Positions 1-7,010 of a DNA stretch of 34,950 nt are shown here, one piece after another. The notes under the pieces are model-generated. The model saw only the letters and a program-made list of their open reading frames with translations. It made no database searches and was not told where the DNA came from. The DNA lies in the NCBI GenBank assembly GCA_043798355.1, contig JAZDOT010000016.1, forward strand, positions 1-34,950, read 5' to 3'. The stretch comes from JAZDOT01 sp043798355 (GTDB taxonomy: Bacteria; Patescibacteriota; Gracilibacteria; Peribacterales; Peribacteraceae). Numbering within the stretch: position 1 is the stretch's first letter; each line of letters begins with the position of its first letter. Position numbers and translations under genes: made by a program.

Positions 1-10
1 ACTCTCTCTA

Positions 11-26
11 CGAGAATCGATTCTCG
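11..26. repeat. Perfect 16-bp palindrome
   Basis: CGAGAATCGATTCTCG is self-complementary over its whole length. It lies about 165 bp before the first gene. It could be the end of a terminator for a gene outside the window or a protein-binding site. No T-run follows directly, so a terminator is not proven. Confidence 0.4.
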
Positions 27-149
27 TTTACCAGTTTCGTCAGCACCGTCATTCCCGCCATCGCACTTCCCAAACACACACCATCACCACAACTCAGCCT
101 GCTCTCGTGGAGGGAGATGGGAAAACTGGGTGTTTTTTAGGCTCGTATA

Positions 150-183
150 TTGACTGGTATTAAATATTAATCTATTATATACT
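150..183 (+). promoter_or_regulatory. Promoter of the GNAT-like gene
   Basis: TTGACT (150-155) is followed after 17 bp by TATTAT (173-178). An overlapping TATACT (178-183) ends 7 nt before the ATG at 191. The region is AT-rich and shows no Shine-Dalgarno sequence. Transcription would start within a few bases of the ATG, so the mRNA is probably leaderless or nearly so. Confidence 0.6.
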
Positions 184-190
184 ATTAATC

Positions 191-1255
191 ATGGAAACCG
201 ATAGCAGCTCAACTGCAGCCGTTTTGCAGGGAATAAGGAGCGAAGCAGCCACTGAGAACCCGCAATATACTGCGGAAATCTTGAGTTTTACTGGCATCGA
301 GAAAACTGATCATGCGAATGCGGAAACCGCAGCGCGCATGCAAATGACGATCTTGCAGGAATTGGAGGATAAATACAGCAGAGATACCCGGGAACCAGAC
401 AGCTCCCGTACAGCAGCCGACGCTGCCCCATTGGCTGAAGAGGAACTAGCAGAAGTGACTGCCGAAATCGCAGAAGATATCGCTGCAGGAACGGTCGACT
501 ATATTCTTCTCAGAGATCAAAAGGGGCAGGTCGTCGGCTACGCGAACACGGAGGTGATGCCCCTCTCAACCGAAGAAGCCGATCGTGCAGAAAAACAAAA
601 GGCTACCCTCTACATCTGGCTGATTGGCGTGCGGAAAGACTTGCGTGGCAGTGAAGCAGTGAAGGTTCTGAACGAAAAGATCCTGGAGGCGGCAGCCGAA
701 CAGGCAGAGAAGCGGAACATCACCATTGTGAGTGTGTTTATGGAAGGGAACCGCGACATGGAAAAGAAATTCCGCAAGCACTGGGGCACGCACGGTGTCT
801 ACATGGAACATCCGGAAAGCCAATCCCTTGTCGAGGCACCCTACATCCCGCCACCCGCGGCATCGACCGGCGGGATCATCGGTGACGAGTTTGAAGATCC
901 ACACTACAAATGGCTCATTGGCATGCTCGATGAGAGTAAGACGGTATCACTGGATCAATTTTTGACCCACGCCGATCTCGTGTTCACAGGATATAATGAA
1001 GGGCAGGAGGAGGCGTATCAAGCCGTCGTCGAAGACATACGACATTTCGTCCATGATGCCATGGCAGAGATCCTTCAGGGAAAACCACTACGATTCATGG
1101 ATCATCAGGACCGTGCCCGTATGCGTGAAGAGGCAAACGCACAACAGATCATCGATGCACAGGGGTTCGGCGCATGGCTCGCTCAACACTTCCCGGCTCT
1201 CCATCGGAAATTCCAAGCTCTCATCGAAAATTTGAGGAGTTTTGATCAGGAATAA
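191..1255 (+). CDS. GNAT-like acetyltransferase-fold protein
   Basis: A 354-aa soluble protein. Residues about 85-215 look like a GNAT fold: a strand reading YILLRDQKGQVVGYA, then IWLIGVRKDLRGSEAVKVL, which resembles the acetyl-CoA-binding motif A (R-x-x-G-x-A), then a long helix and the strand ITIVSVFMEGN. The usual Q/RxxGxG/A signature is only partly kept, so binding of acetyl-CoA is inferred. Residues 1-80 are acidic and probably disordered. Residues 230-354 form a helical extension that I do not recognise. The gene stands alone, convergent with the minus-strand gene ending at 1304. The ATG at 191 is fixed by the promoter 7 nt upstream. Substrate unknown. Confidence 0.55.
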   Translation: METDSSSTAAVLQGIRSEAATENPQYTAEILSFTGIEKTDHANAETAARMQMTILQELEDKYSRDTREPDSSRTAADAAPLAEEELAEVTAEIAEDIAAGTVDYILLRDQKGQVVGYANTEVMPLSTEEADRAEKQKATLYIWLIGVRKDLRGSEAVKVLNEKILEAAAEQAEKRNITIVSVFMEGNRDMEKKFRKHWGTHGVYMEHPESQSLVEAPYIPPPAASTGGIIGDEFEDPHYKWLIGMLDESKTVSLDQFLTHADLVFTGYNEGQEEAYQAVVEDIRHFVHDAMAEILQGKPLRFMDHQDRARMREEANAQQIIDAQGFGAWLAQHFPALHRKFQALIENLRSFDQE

Positions 1256-1303
1256 GAATTGTACAAAGTTGTATCAGAGACGCCGGACGCATCGTCCCAC
1301 CAT

Positions 1304-2230
1304 TCACGCCTGCGCCTCCCCCTGTGGTCCCGCGGAAGTGCTCTTACGATGCATGAGGAGTGTGAGACCGAGCGTATCGAGATCTGCAATGGCACGCGGA
1401 TAGCGTTCGGCTGCTTTGGATGTGCTGCAAAAATCATCCTTGGGACAGAGTACGTAGAGCTGTTTCTCCGGATGGACACGGGATGCCCCCGATTGATCGA
1501 CCTCCCACGTTTCCCGGAGATGTTTCAGCGCACTGCGAAGCATTTTCAGCCGTGACTTCGTGCAGGTAAACCAGATCTTGGGAAGTTCATTGCCATGGCC
1601 CTCACAGCTCTCCTCCGTCTCCAGTCCGCATGCGGTCATTGCGGCACAGAGACGCCGGACAAGAGCATCCGAAATTTCCGCATTGAGAGGCTGCTGATTA
1701 TACTGATGCACAAGGATGTCGAACGTGCGACGTGGGATCTGCCCGGAATGCGACGCCATCTGCACCCTCTCGAAGTGATCATCACCGTTCACAGGGGGGG
1801 TCTCCTCACCTGTTTGAAACAACCGCATGAGTCGAAACCTTGTCTTGAGACTGTTGGATATTCTCGTTGGTATCAGAGGACAGTCCATTAAAACGGTTCC
1901 CTCCGCGTATTTCCTTTTCTCCTGATCCTCCACGAATTGTGTCGCCCCCCCACCTACCTTCACGCGCCCCGTCCTTCGACGTAGATTTTGTAAAACTTTC
2001 TTCTGAAACCCATGAGGAGTACGTGCCAGCTCAATGTGCACTTCTGCCTGATTCTCAGTTTGCCCGATTCCCTGCATTGCATCATGCACCTTTGCGATCA
2101 GCAGTTCCGGTGTCTCGGCTTCCACGGTCATTGTTTTTTCTCCTACGGAAATCTTGCCGACGTACGTCGGCTCACTCTGCGGAAGATTCAAAGTGCCACT
2201 CTCCGCCGACAATGAGTCGTTTCTTGTCAT
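1304..2230 (-). CDS. Unknown protein sharing its C-terminal tail with the upstream ATPase
   Basis: A 308-aa product from the ATG at 2230; an upstream in-frame ATG at 2278 would lie inside the preceding gene and is less likely. The N-terminal part carries the segment TYVGKISVGEKTMTVEAETP and a region rich in Lys/Arg. The C-terminal half holds ESCEGHGNELPKIWF, a Cys-x-Gly-His motif seen in various uncharacterised phage-like and bacterial proteins, then helices and two further Cys. No signal peptide or membrane segment is visible. It begins 10 bp after the stop of the T4SS-like ATPase, so it is probably co-transcribed with it. The last residues, PQGEAQA, nearly copy the ATPase tail PQGEVQA. Family not recognised. 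Confidence 0.6.
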   Translation of the reverse strand: MTRNDSLSAESGTLNLPQSEPTYVGKISVGEKTMTVEAETPELLIAKVHDAMQGIGQTENQAEVHIELARTPHGFQKKVLQNLRRRTGRVKVGGGATQFVEDQEKRKYAEGTVLMDCPLIPTRISNSLKTRFRLMRLFQTGEETPPVNGDDHFERVQMASHSGQIPRRTFDILVHQYNQQPLNAEISDALVRRLCAAMTACGLETEESCEGHGNELPKIWFTCTKSRLKMLRSALKHLRETWEVDQSGASRVHPEKQLYVLCPKDDFCSTSKAAERYPRAIADLDTLGLTLLMHRKSTSAGPQGEAQA

Positions 2231-2240
2231 AGAATTCGCA

Positions 2241-4898
2241 TTACGCCTGCACTTCCCCCTGCGGTTCCGTCGGAGCATCAGCCGATCCTTCCGCCGGAGC
2301 CTCCCCCCGCGTGATGCCGATGCGGTCCTCGATCTCCTGATCCACGAAGATTTTCTTCCGGCCGTACTTCATGCGGCTGTACTCCTTGATGAGCGCGGAG
2401 AGCTTCTCGTTTCTGTCCGATTCGTCGTAGATGGTCGCCAGATTGAACGGGCGCGTAGGGACGTTGTTGATGTTCAGTTTGCAGTAGCAGTTGAAGTTCG
2501 GAATGCCGATGACGTCCTGCTCGGAGAGCACCGGCGCGTATTCCTTGGCCATGTACTCCGCGTCCTCCGCGCCGATCTTGAAGCTCATGATGGTGCCCAC
2601 GTTGCCGAAGACCGCGTCGCGCATCTGAGTGTTGGATTCGCCGTAGGATTCCGTCTTCCCCACCAGCTGCCCGATGTACTGGTGCGCCATGATGAGGGCG
2701 AGCTCGTACTTGCGAGCCTCGGAGAGGATGGTCACGAAGGCATCCGTGATGAAGTTCTGGAACTCATCGACGTAGAGGTAGAAGCGGCGGCGCTGGTCTT
2801 GCGGGACATCCGCGCGGGAGAGAGCGGCCATGTTCACCTTGTTCACGAAGATGAGGCCGAGGAGCTGCGCGTTGATGTCGCCGATCTTTCCCTTACTCAG
2901 GTTCACGAGGAGCACTTTTCCCGCATCCATGATCTCGCGGATATTGAAGGCGCTCTTCGGCTGCCCGATGATGTTGCGCATGGTCGTATTCGTGATGAAC
3001 GGACCGAACTTCGCCGAGAAGTACGGGATCATCTCCTCTTTCTCGCGCGCGCCGGTCTTCGCGATCTCGTGCTCCCAGAAGGACCGGACCACGGGATTCC
3101 TGCACTTCGCGACCTTGTAGTGCTGGAATTCGTCGTCCACGAACATCCGCGGCACGTCGATGAGCGTCGCTCCTTCCTCCTCGTCATCCATGAGCGTGAG
3201 ACAGCCATTGCGGAAGTAGTGCTGAATGCGCGGTCCGAAGATCTCGTTGCCGAAGAGCTTGATGAAAATCGCCATCGCATCCAGCGCGGCGCGGTCTTTT
3301 TCCTGATCCGTCTTCGCCTCGAGCAGGTTCAGCCCCATCGGCCGCTCGATGTCCGCGGGATCGAAGAGGACGATGTCCTTCGCGCGCTGCTTCGGCGTGT
3401 GAGCCAGCGCATCCTCGATGAGGTCGCCGTGCGGATCCACGATGCAGACGCCGTCGCCGTTCGCGATGTCCTGACGGCTCATCCACGACAGGAGGGCGGA
3501 TTTTCCCGAGCCGGATTTTCCGATGATGTACTGGTGACGCGTGCGATCCTTCGGGAGGAAACGGATTTCCGTCTTCGCGCCGCGGAAGACATTATTCCCC
3601 AGGAGAACCCCCTCCGTCGGCGCATTATCCGGCGGCGGAAGCGACTTGAAGGTCGCCCAGTGGATGTTCGGCATGTGGTTGTAGCGACTGTCCGGGAAGT
3701 GGTAGAGACCGGCGAGCTCCTTCTCCACGAGGAGACATTCCTTGTGAAAATACCCGTTCAACCGGTGTCTCCAGAGGAAGTGGATGATCGGCGCATTCCA
3801 TGCGAGCGGATAGAAATCGAAGAACATGCGCTTGTTCGAGAATGAGTTCCCGTAGAGGTCTTTGAATGCGTTGAAAGCCACCTGGATATTGTCCGTGATC
3901 TCCATGGACCGGGCATACGATTTGCTGGAGGCGAGAATGCGCACGGACGCGTGGTAGAAGCTCATGCCAGCCTTCTCCCCCATGCGCTTGTAGAGCTCCT
4001 CCTCCGGCTGGATCATGCGCACGTAGGAGTCGCCGCTGGATGCCCCCGGAGCCAGCGTCTTTCCGGCCACTGCAGCGAAGGAGAAGAGCCTGCCAAAGAG
4101 AGGAATGGCGCTGAGCCACGATTCCTTCTTCCCCTTGAACTTGTTGGTGGCAAACCGGTTCGCCTTCTTTCCCCACTTCCCCGAGAAGGACGGCGTGATG
4201 ACCAGCTGAATAGCAGCAGTTTCGTCCTGTCCCATTTTGCTGAGCACGTTCGCAATGCCGTTCAGGGGATCGTCCTGCATCTGCTCGTAGAAGCGGATGG
4301 GATACATATACTTCTTCTGGAACACCATGTTGTAGCCGACGAGCTTCGTTCCCTTCGGCCAGATGTCCGGCGTCGCGGCGGGACCGACCTCCGCATCCGG
4401 GTAGAACGCCGTGATCTGCTTCTCGAAGATGGAAGCGAGCTTCGGCTGTGTGAAGACGTAGAACGTCATCTGTCCCCCCTCCACGAATACTTCGAAACTT
4501 AAAATAATGTGTCGGAAGATCCAGAAGTGGACCATCTGCCAGAAGTTCAGGCTCTTGACCTCCCAGAGCGCGCGATAGAGCTGCTCCATGACAGCCACTT
4601 TCTCTTTGAAATCTTTCTCCGTCCGTTTCTCCTGATCGATCTTGCTCTCATTTCTCGGGAGCACGATCTTCATCGAGATCAGAGAACGCGAGGCGGAGTA
4701 CGCGTAGAAGAACCGCCCCCAGTACTTGAAGAGCTGCCAGCAGAAGTAAAGGGTTACGAGGAAGATCGTCCGTTCGAGCGGAGAGGCGATGAACCACGTC
4801 CAGAGCTCCCCCCACACATCGGATTTCACAATCGTCGTGAGGACGACGATGCACACCCACAGGATCGGCCAGAAGAAGAATCGGAGGAACGAAACCAC
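2241..4898 (-). CDS. T4SS-like ATPase with TraG/TraD (TraM-recognition)-type domain
   Basis: An 885-aa protein from a GTG start. Two hydrophobic stretches near residues 5-22 and 40-60 suggest an N-terminal membrane anchor. Residues about 95-430 form a large conserved region typical of the CPR version of this family. A Walker A motif GKSGSGKS lies near residues 462-469, followed by IVDPHGDLIEDAL near 485. Walker B LYVDEFQNF lies near 705-715, followed by ILSEARKYELALIMAHQY, characteristic of TraG/TraD and VirB4-type DNA-pumping ATPases. It should energise DNA or protein transport, or pilus assembly, at the inner membrane. A TACAAT -10 hexamer (4924-4929) lies 25 nt upstream of the GTG and no Shine-Dalgarno is seen. 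The two pilin genes and PKD protein at 12.5-15.8 kb are plausible partners. The C-terminal 30 residues are low-complexity Ala/Glu/Pro. Confidence 0.85.
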   Translation of the reverse strand: MVSFLRFFFWPILWVCIVVLTTIVKSDVWGELWTWFIASPLERTIFLVTLYFCWQLFKYWGRFFYAYSASRSLISMKIVLPRNESKIDQEKRTEKDFKEKVAVMEQLYRALWEVKSLNFWQMVHFWIFRHIILSFEVFVEGGQMTFYVFTQPKLASIFEKQITAFYPDAEVGPAATPDIWPKGTKLVGYNMVFQKKYMYPIRFYEQMQDDPLNGIANVLSKMGQDETAAIQLVITPSFSGKWGKKANRFATNKFKGKKESWLSAIPLFGRLFSFAAVAGKTLAPGASSGDSYVRMIQPEEELYKRMGEKAGMSFYHASVRILASSKSYARSMEITDNIQVAFNAFKDLYGNSFSNKRMFFDFYPLAWNAPIIHFLWRHRLNGYFHKECLLVEKELAGLYHFPDSRYNHMPNIHWATFKSLPPPDNAPTEGVLLGNNVFRGAKTEIRFLPKDRTRHQYIIGKSGSGKSALLSWMSRQDIANGDGVCIVDPHGDLIEDALAHTPKQRAKDIVLFDPADIERPMGLNLLEAKTDQEKDRAALDAMAIFIKLFGNEIFGPRIQHYFRNGCLTLMDDEEEGATLIDVPRMFVDDEFQHYKVAKCRNPVVRSFWEHEIAKTGAREKEEMIPYFSAKFGPFITNTTMRNIIGQPKSAFNIREIMDAGKVLLVNLSKGKIGDINAQLLGLIFVNKVNMAALSRADVPQDQRRRFYLYVDEFQNFITDAFVTILSEARKYELALIMAHQYIGQLVGKTESYGESNTQMRDAVFGNVGTIMSFKIGAEDAEYMAKEYAPVLSEQDVIGIPNFNCYCKLNINNVPTRPFNLATIYDESDRNEKLSALIKEYSRMKYGRKKIFVDQEIEDRIGITRGEAPAEGSADAPTEPQGEVQA

Positions 4899-4958
4899 GG
4901 TTTTTTGTTGAGAGAATCCTCTTATTGTAGCAGAAAAGAGGGGCTTAGGGTAGCCCTA

Positions 4959-5098
4959 TTTTGCCTCACCCCCGACCCCTCTCCGTCCCAGCCCGCTCGC
5001 CCGCTCGGAGAGGGGAGCTTCGCTTGGATAATCATATCTCGAAAGACGTCCCCCCTCTCCCGGAGGGCAGGCGGCGCGAGGAGGGAGAGGGGGTCAGG
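4959..5098. repeat. MITE-like C/G-rich element, copy C
   Basis: The left end begins CCTCACCCCCGACCCCTCTCC in essence, and the right end reads GGAGAGGGGGTCAGG, giving imperfect inverted ends. Inner hairpin arms (CTCGGAGAGGGG and CCCCTCTCCCGGAG) add a second layer of pairing. It fills the gap between the ATPase gene and the RlpA-like gene, and its right end supplies the TGA stop of the RlpA-like gene. Related elements occur at 6798, 8870 and 11293. Confidence 0.6.
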
Positions 5099-6173
5099 AA
5101 GTGGGGCTGTCCGCGCAATCCACTACCTCCATCTCAAAACTCCTGATCCGCCCCTCCGTCGTCCCAATGTCGAATGTGTACATGCCAGCCATCGAAGGAG
5201 TGAAGGAGAAGTTTTCCGCAGGGGCAACCCAATCCTGAACACGTCGCGCAGTACCGTCGGGATACTGAACGCTGCGCACGACGAAATATTTGTTGGCTCC
5301 GAGCGTGAGTGTCCCCCCGAGCGAGAGGGTGGAAGGAACACCGCGATGAAAACGAACGTTTTTCGTAATGCGACGCCGATACACGAGCGGACGACCGGTG
5401 CAGGTGTTCACGAGAGTGGCATCCCCCAACCGTTCGAATGTGGCCTCGATGACGCCCTTCCCCCTGTCCGCGATACGCGTGAATGCGGCCAGACTCAGGT
5501 CCATATCCCGTCCTTCGACATACGGTCCGCGATCGTTGATGCGCACGGTCACCGACTGCCCGTTCTCAATGTTGGTCACTTTCACCAGCGTATTCGGCGG
5601 AAAAGTGCGATGTGCGGCTGTCAGGGCGTTCATGTCGAACGTCTCCCCGAAGGCGGTCCCCTGCCCGTGAAAATCTTCGCCGTAAAGACTGACCTCATGC
5701 ACTTCGGTCGCGAGGATCGTATCGAGAGTGACCATGGTGGAAATAAGGGCATCTGCAGATTCGACGGTTTCTCCGATACGCTCTACCGGAAAAACGGGGT
5801 AGTGCTGCAGGAGAGTGGGAAGATGTTTCTCCTGCATCTGATCGAGATCCGAAACATTGCGCGTGCGAAAAAGCCAGAGGAGAGCATCCTTCCAGAGCAA
5901 CAGATCATCAGGGCGGAAGCGCCCGTCCTCCTCGTCCAGAATACCGCGGTCTTTCGCGAAGTCGATCTCTTCATACCCCTCGTCCCCATCGCGGACGTCG
6001 TCAAAAGAATAGTCATGGGAGCGTTCGACCGCACGGTGGATACTCCCCCACAGGAGAAGGAATCCCTCGCGTCGGGTTAATCCATCGCGCGATGCTTCGC
6101 GCAAGCCCTGCGTAGCAAACACCTGCGTCGGCATGAGAAAGACGATGCAGGCAGCTGCGAGGATGCGTCTCAT
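5094..6173 (-). CDS. Exported RlpA-like double-psi beta-barrel protein with SLH-like region
   Basis: A 359-aa product from the ATG at 6173, starting MRRILAAACIVFLMPTQVFA, a clean signal peptide. An ATG 9 nt further upstream lies inside the -10 hexamer, so the second ATG is preferred. Residues about 30-125 resemble an SLH domain (SFDDVRDGDEGYEEIDFAKDRGIL). Residues about 170-255 are an RlpA/DPBB domain with YGEDFHGQGTAFGETFDMNALTAAHRTFPPNT and VRINDRGPYVEGRDMDLS, containing the conserved His and Asp of RlpA lytic transglycosylases. The C-terminal ~70 residues look like a beta-sandwich (AGMYTFDIG). The probable role is peptidoglycan cleavage at the cell envelope. The stop codon is supplied by the adjacent C/G-rich repeat, so the C-terminus may have been trimmed. 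Confidence 0.8.
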   Translation of the reverse strand: MRRILAAACIVFLMPTQVFATQGLREASRDGLTRREGFLLLWGSIHRAVERSHDYSFDDVRDGDEGYEEIDFAKDRGILDEEDGRFRPDDLLLWKDALLWLFRTRNVSDLDQMQEKHLPTLLQHYPVFPVERIGETVESADALISTMVTLDTILATEVHEVSLYGEDFHGQGTAFGETFDMNALTAAHRTFPPNTLVKVTNIENGQSVTVRINDRGPYVEGRDMDLSLAAFTRIADRGKGVIEATFERLGDATLVNTCTGRPLVYRRRITKNVRFHRGVPSTLSLGGTLTLGANKYFVVRSVQYPDGTARRVQDWVAPAENFSFTPSMAGMYTFDIGTTEGRIRSFEMEVVDCADSPTS

Positions 6174-6180
6174 GGGAGGC

Positions 6181-6186
6181 ATGATA
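6181..6186 (-). promoter_or_regulatory. -10 hexamer of the RlpA-like gene
   Basis: TATCAT on the minus strand, 7 nt before the ATG at 6173. No convincing -35. It supports a leaderless transcript and the choice of the second ATG. Confidence 0.5.
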
Positions 6187-6218
6187 CACGAAACCGCATC
6201 GGATGGCGTTGTGTTTGG

Positions 6219-6488
6219 TTAGAACCGATACACCTCCCTCCGGTGCCCGATCCGTATGATGGTGATGATGTGAATAGCGTCCGAAACCTGATACACAACG
6301 CGGTACTGCCCTACGCGGATGCGGTAGCAATCGTCGTATCCCTGGATTTTTTCCACGCCTGCAGGGAAGGGATTCTCTGCAAGTGCTGCGATGTGCGATC
6401 GAATCCGCTCGAGCATGATCACAGGAATCCTGCGGATCTCCTTGAGCACAGACTGCTTCAGCACAATGCCAAAGGCCCCCGTTCTCAT
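6219..6488 (-). CDS. RelE/ParE-superfamily toxin
   Basis: An 89-aa protein with the compact RelE fold pattern: LKEIRRIPVIMLERIRSHIAALAENPFP, then GYDDCYRIRVGQYRVVYQVSDAIHIITIIRIGHRREVYRF. The Arg-rich RIRVGQYRVVY strand and the terminal IGHRREVY are typical of RelE ribosome-dependent mRNA interferases. Its start overlaps the stop of the antitoxin by 4 nt (ATGA), so the two are translationally coupled. The antitoxin should neutralise it by covering the active site and co-repress the operon with it. The usual C-terminal Tyr is present. Activity is inferred from the family. Confidence 0.85.
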   Translation of the reverse strand: MRTGAFGIVLKQSVLKEIRRIPVIMLERIRSHIAALAENPFPAGVEKIQGYDDCYRIRVGQYRVVYQVSDAIHIITIIRIGHRREVYRF

Positions 6489-6718
6489 GGCCGCTTCCCG
6501 GGAAATGCCTTCTCAAACCTCACTGTTTTTTCGCTGCGTCTTGCCTCGATCGCCTGGATATCCTCCAGCTCCTCCATCGCCGCAATGAGCATCTCATACT
6601 CCTCGGGAGGAAGGAGAACCGCCTTTGGCTTCGAATTCACAATGAGATACACCGCCTGTCCTTCCGGAATGGCCTTGGAACCGCGGGACTTGAGGTTCTG
6701 GAGCGTAATGGTGCGCAT
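6485..6718 (-). CDS. Phd/YefM-family antitoxin
   Basis: A 77-aa protein. Residues 1-50 fit the Phd/YefM DNA-binding fold: MRTITLQNLKSRGSKAIPEG, then AVYLIVNSKPKAVLLPPEEYEML, the usual conserved core. The C-terminal third (EELEDIQAIEARRSEKTVRFEKAF) is charged and probably folds on binding the toxin. It is first in a two-gene operon and overlaps the toxin gene by 4 nt. A palindromic operator lies between its promoter and start codon, as expected for an autoregulated TA operon. A confident assignment at the family level; the exact subfamily is open. Confidence 0.85.
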   Translation of the reverse strand: MRTITLQNLKSRGSKAIPEGQAVYLIVNSKPKAVLLPPEEYEMLIAAMEELEDIQAIEARRSEKTVRFEKAFPGKRP

Positions 6719-6730
6719 AGGGATAGAATG

Positions 6731-6757
6731 AGTACTGAATTTAGTACCTTTATTATA
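6731..6757 (-). promoter_or_regulatory. Promoter and operator of the Phd/RelE-type TA operon
   Basis: On the minus strand a perfect TATAAT (6752-6757) is followed within 4-5 nt by an inverted repeat, GTACT-6 nt-AGTAC (6732-6747; AGTACT and AGTACC half-sites). The repeat covers the expected transcription start, so a bound antitoxin would block initiation. The 5' UTR would be about 27 nt, longer than for most genes here. Confidence 0.6.
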
Positions 6758-6797
6758 CCTCCTCCACCATCTTCACGCAAGAGAACGGCGTAGTTCA

Positions 6798-6987
6798 TTT
6801 TCCTCTCCCTTTAGCCCCCTCCCCGCCCAACCCACTCCCCTCCCCGGGGAGGGGGCACGTTTCCAGGATTGCGCTGATGATTTCGACTGAAGCATGGCGT
6901 ACCCCTGGCTTCAACAGAGTTTCCCTCGAACATTCTCCCCCTCTCCGTGTAGGCATGCGGGATGGGCGGAGGGGGGGAGAGGATAAA
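6798..6987. repeat. MITE-like C/G-rich element, copy A
   Basis: About 190 bp. It starts TTTTCCTCTCCCTTTAGCC and ends GGGCGGAGGGGGGGAGAGG, so the ends are imperfect inverted repeats. An inner palindrome CCCCTCCCCGGGGAGGGGG lies near the left end. It is close to identical to copy B at 8870-9072, in the same orientation, including the middle (GGATTGCGCTGAT, AGCATGGCGTACC, TGTAGGCATGCGGGATGGG). It fills the gap between the TA operon and the cysteine-rich gene and ends 11 bp before that gene's -10 hexamer. Confidence 0.7.
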
Positions 6988-6997
6988 TTTTCTGCGC

Positions 6998-7003
6998 TAT
7001 ACT
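6998..7003 (+). promoter_or_regulatory. -10 hexamer of the cysteine-rich gene
   Basis: TATACT, 7 nt before the ATG at 7011. The -35 position falls in the end of repeat copy A and has no good match. Predicts a leaderless mRNA. Confidence 0.5.
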
Positions 7004-7010
7004 TCCTCCC

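Noticed and set aside
2154..3845. Long plus-strand ORF (563 aa) opposite the ATPase gene
   Set aside because: Its composition is Arg/Asp/Val/Leu-rich without domains, and it is the shadow of a well-conserved ATPase with Walker motifs on the other strand.
4509..6080. Plus-strand ORF (523 aa) across two minus-strand genes and a repeat
   Set aside because: It crosses gene boundaries and repeat copy C and shows no domain.
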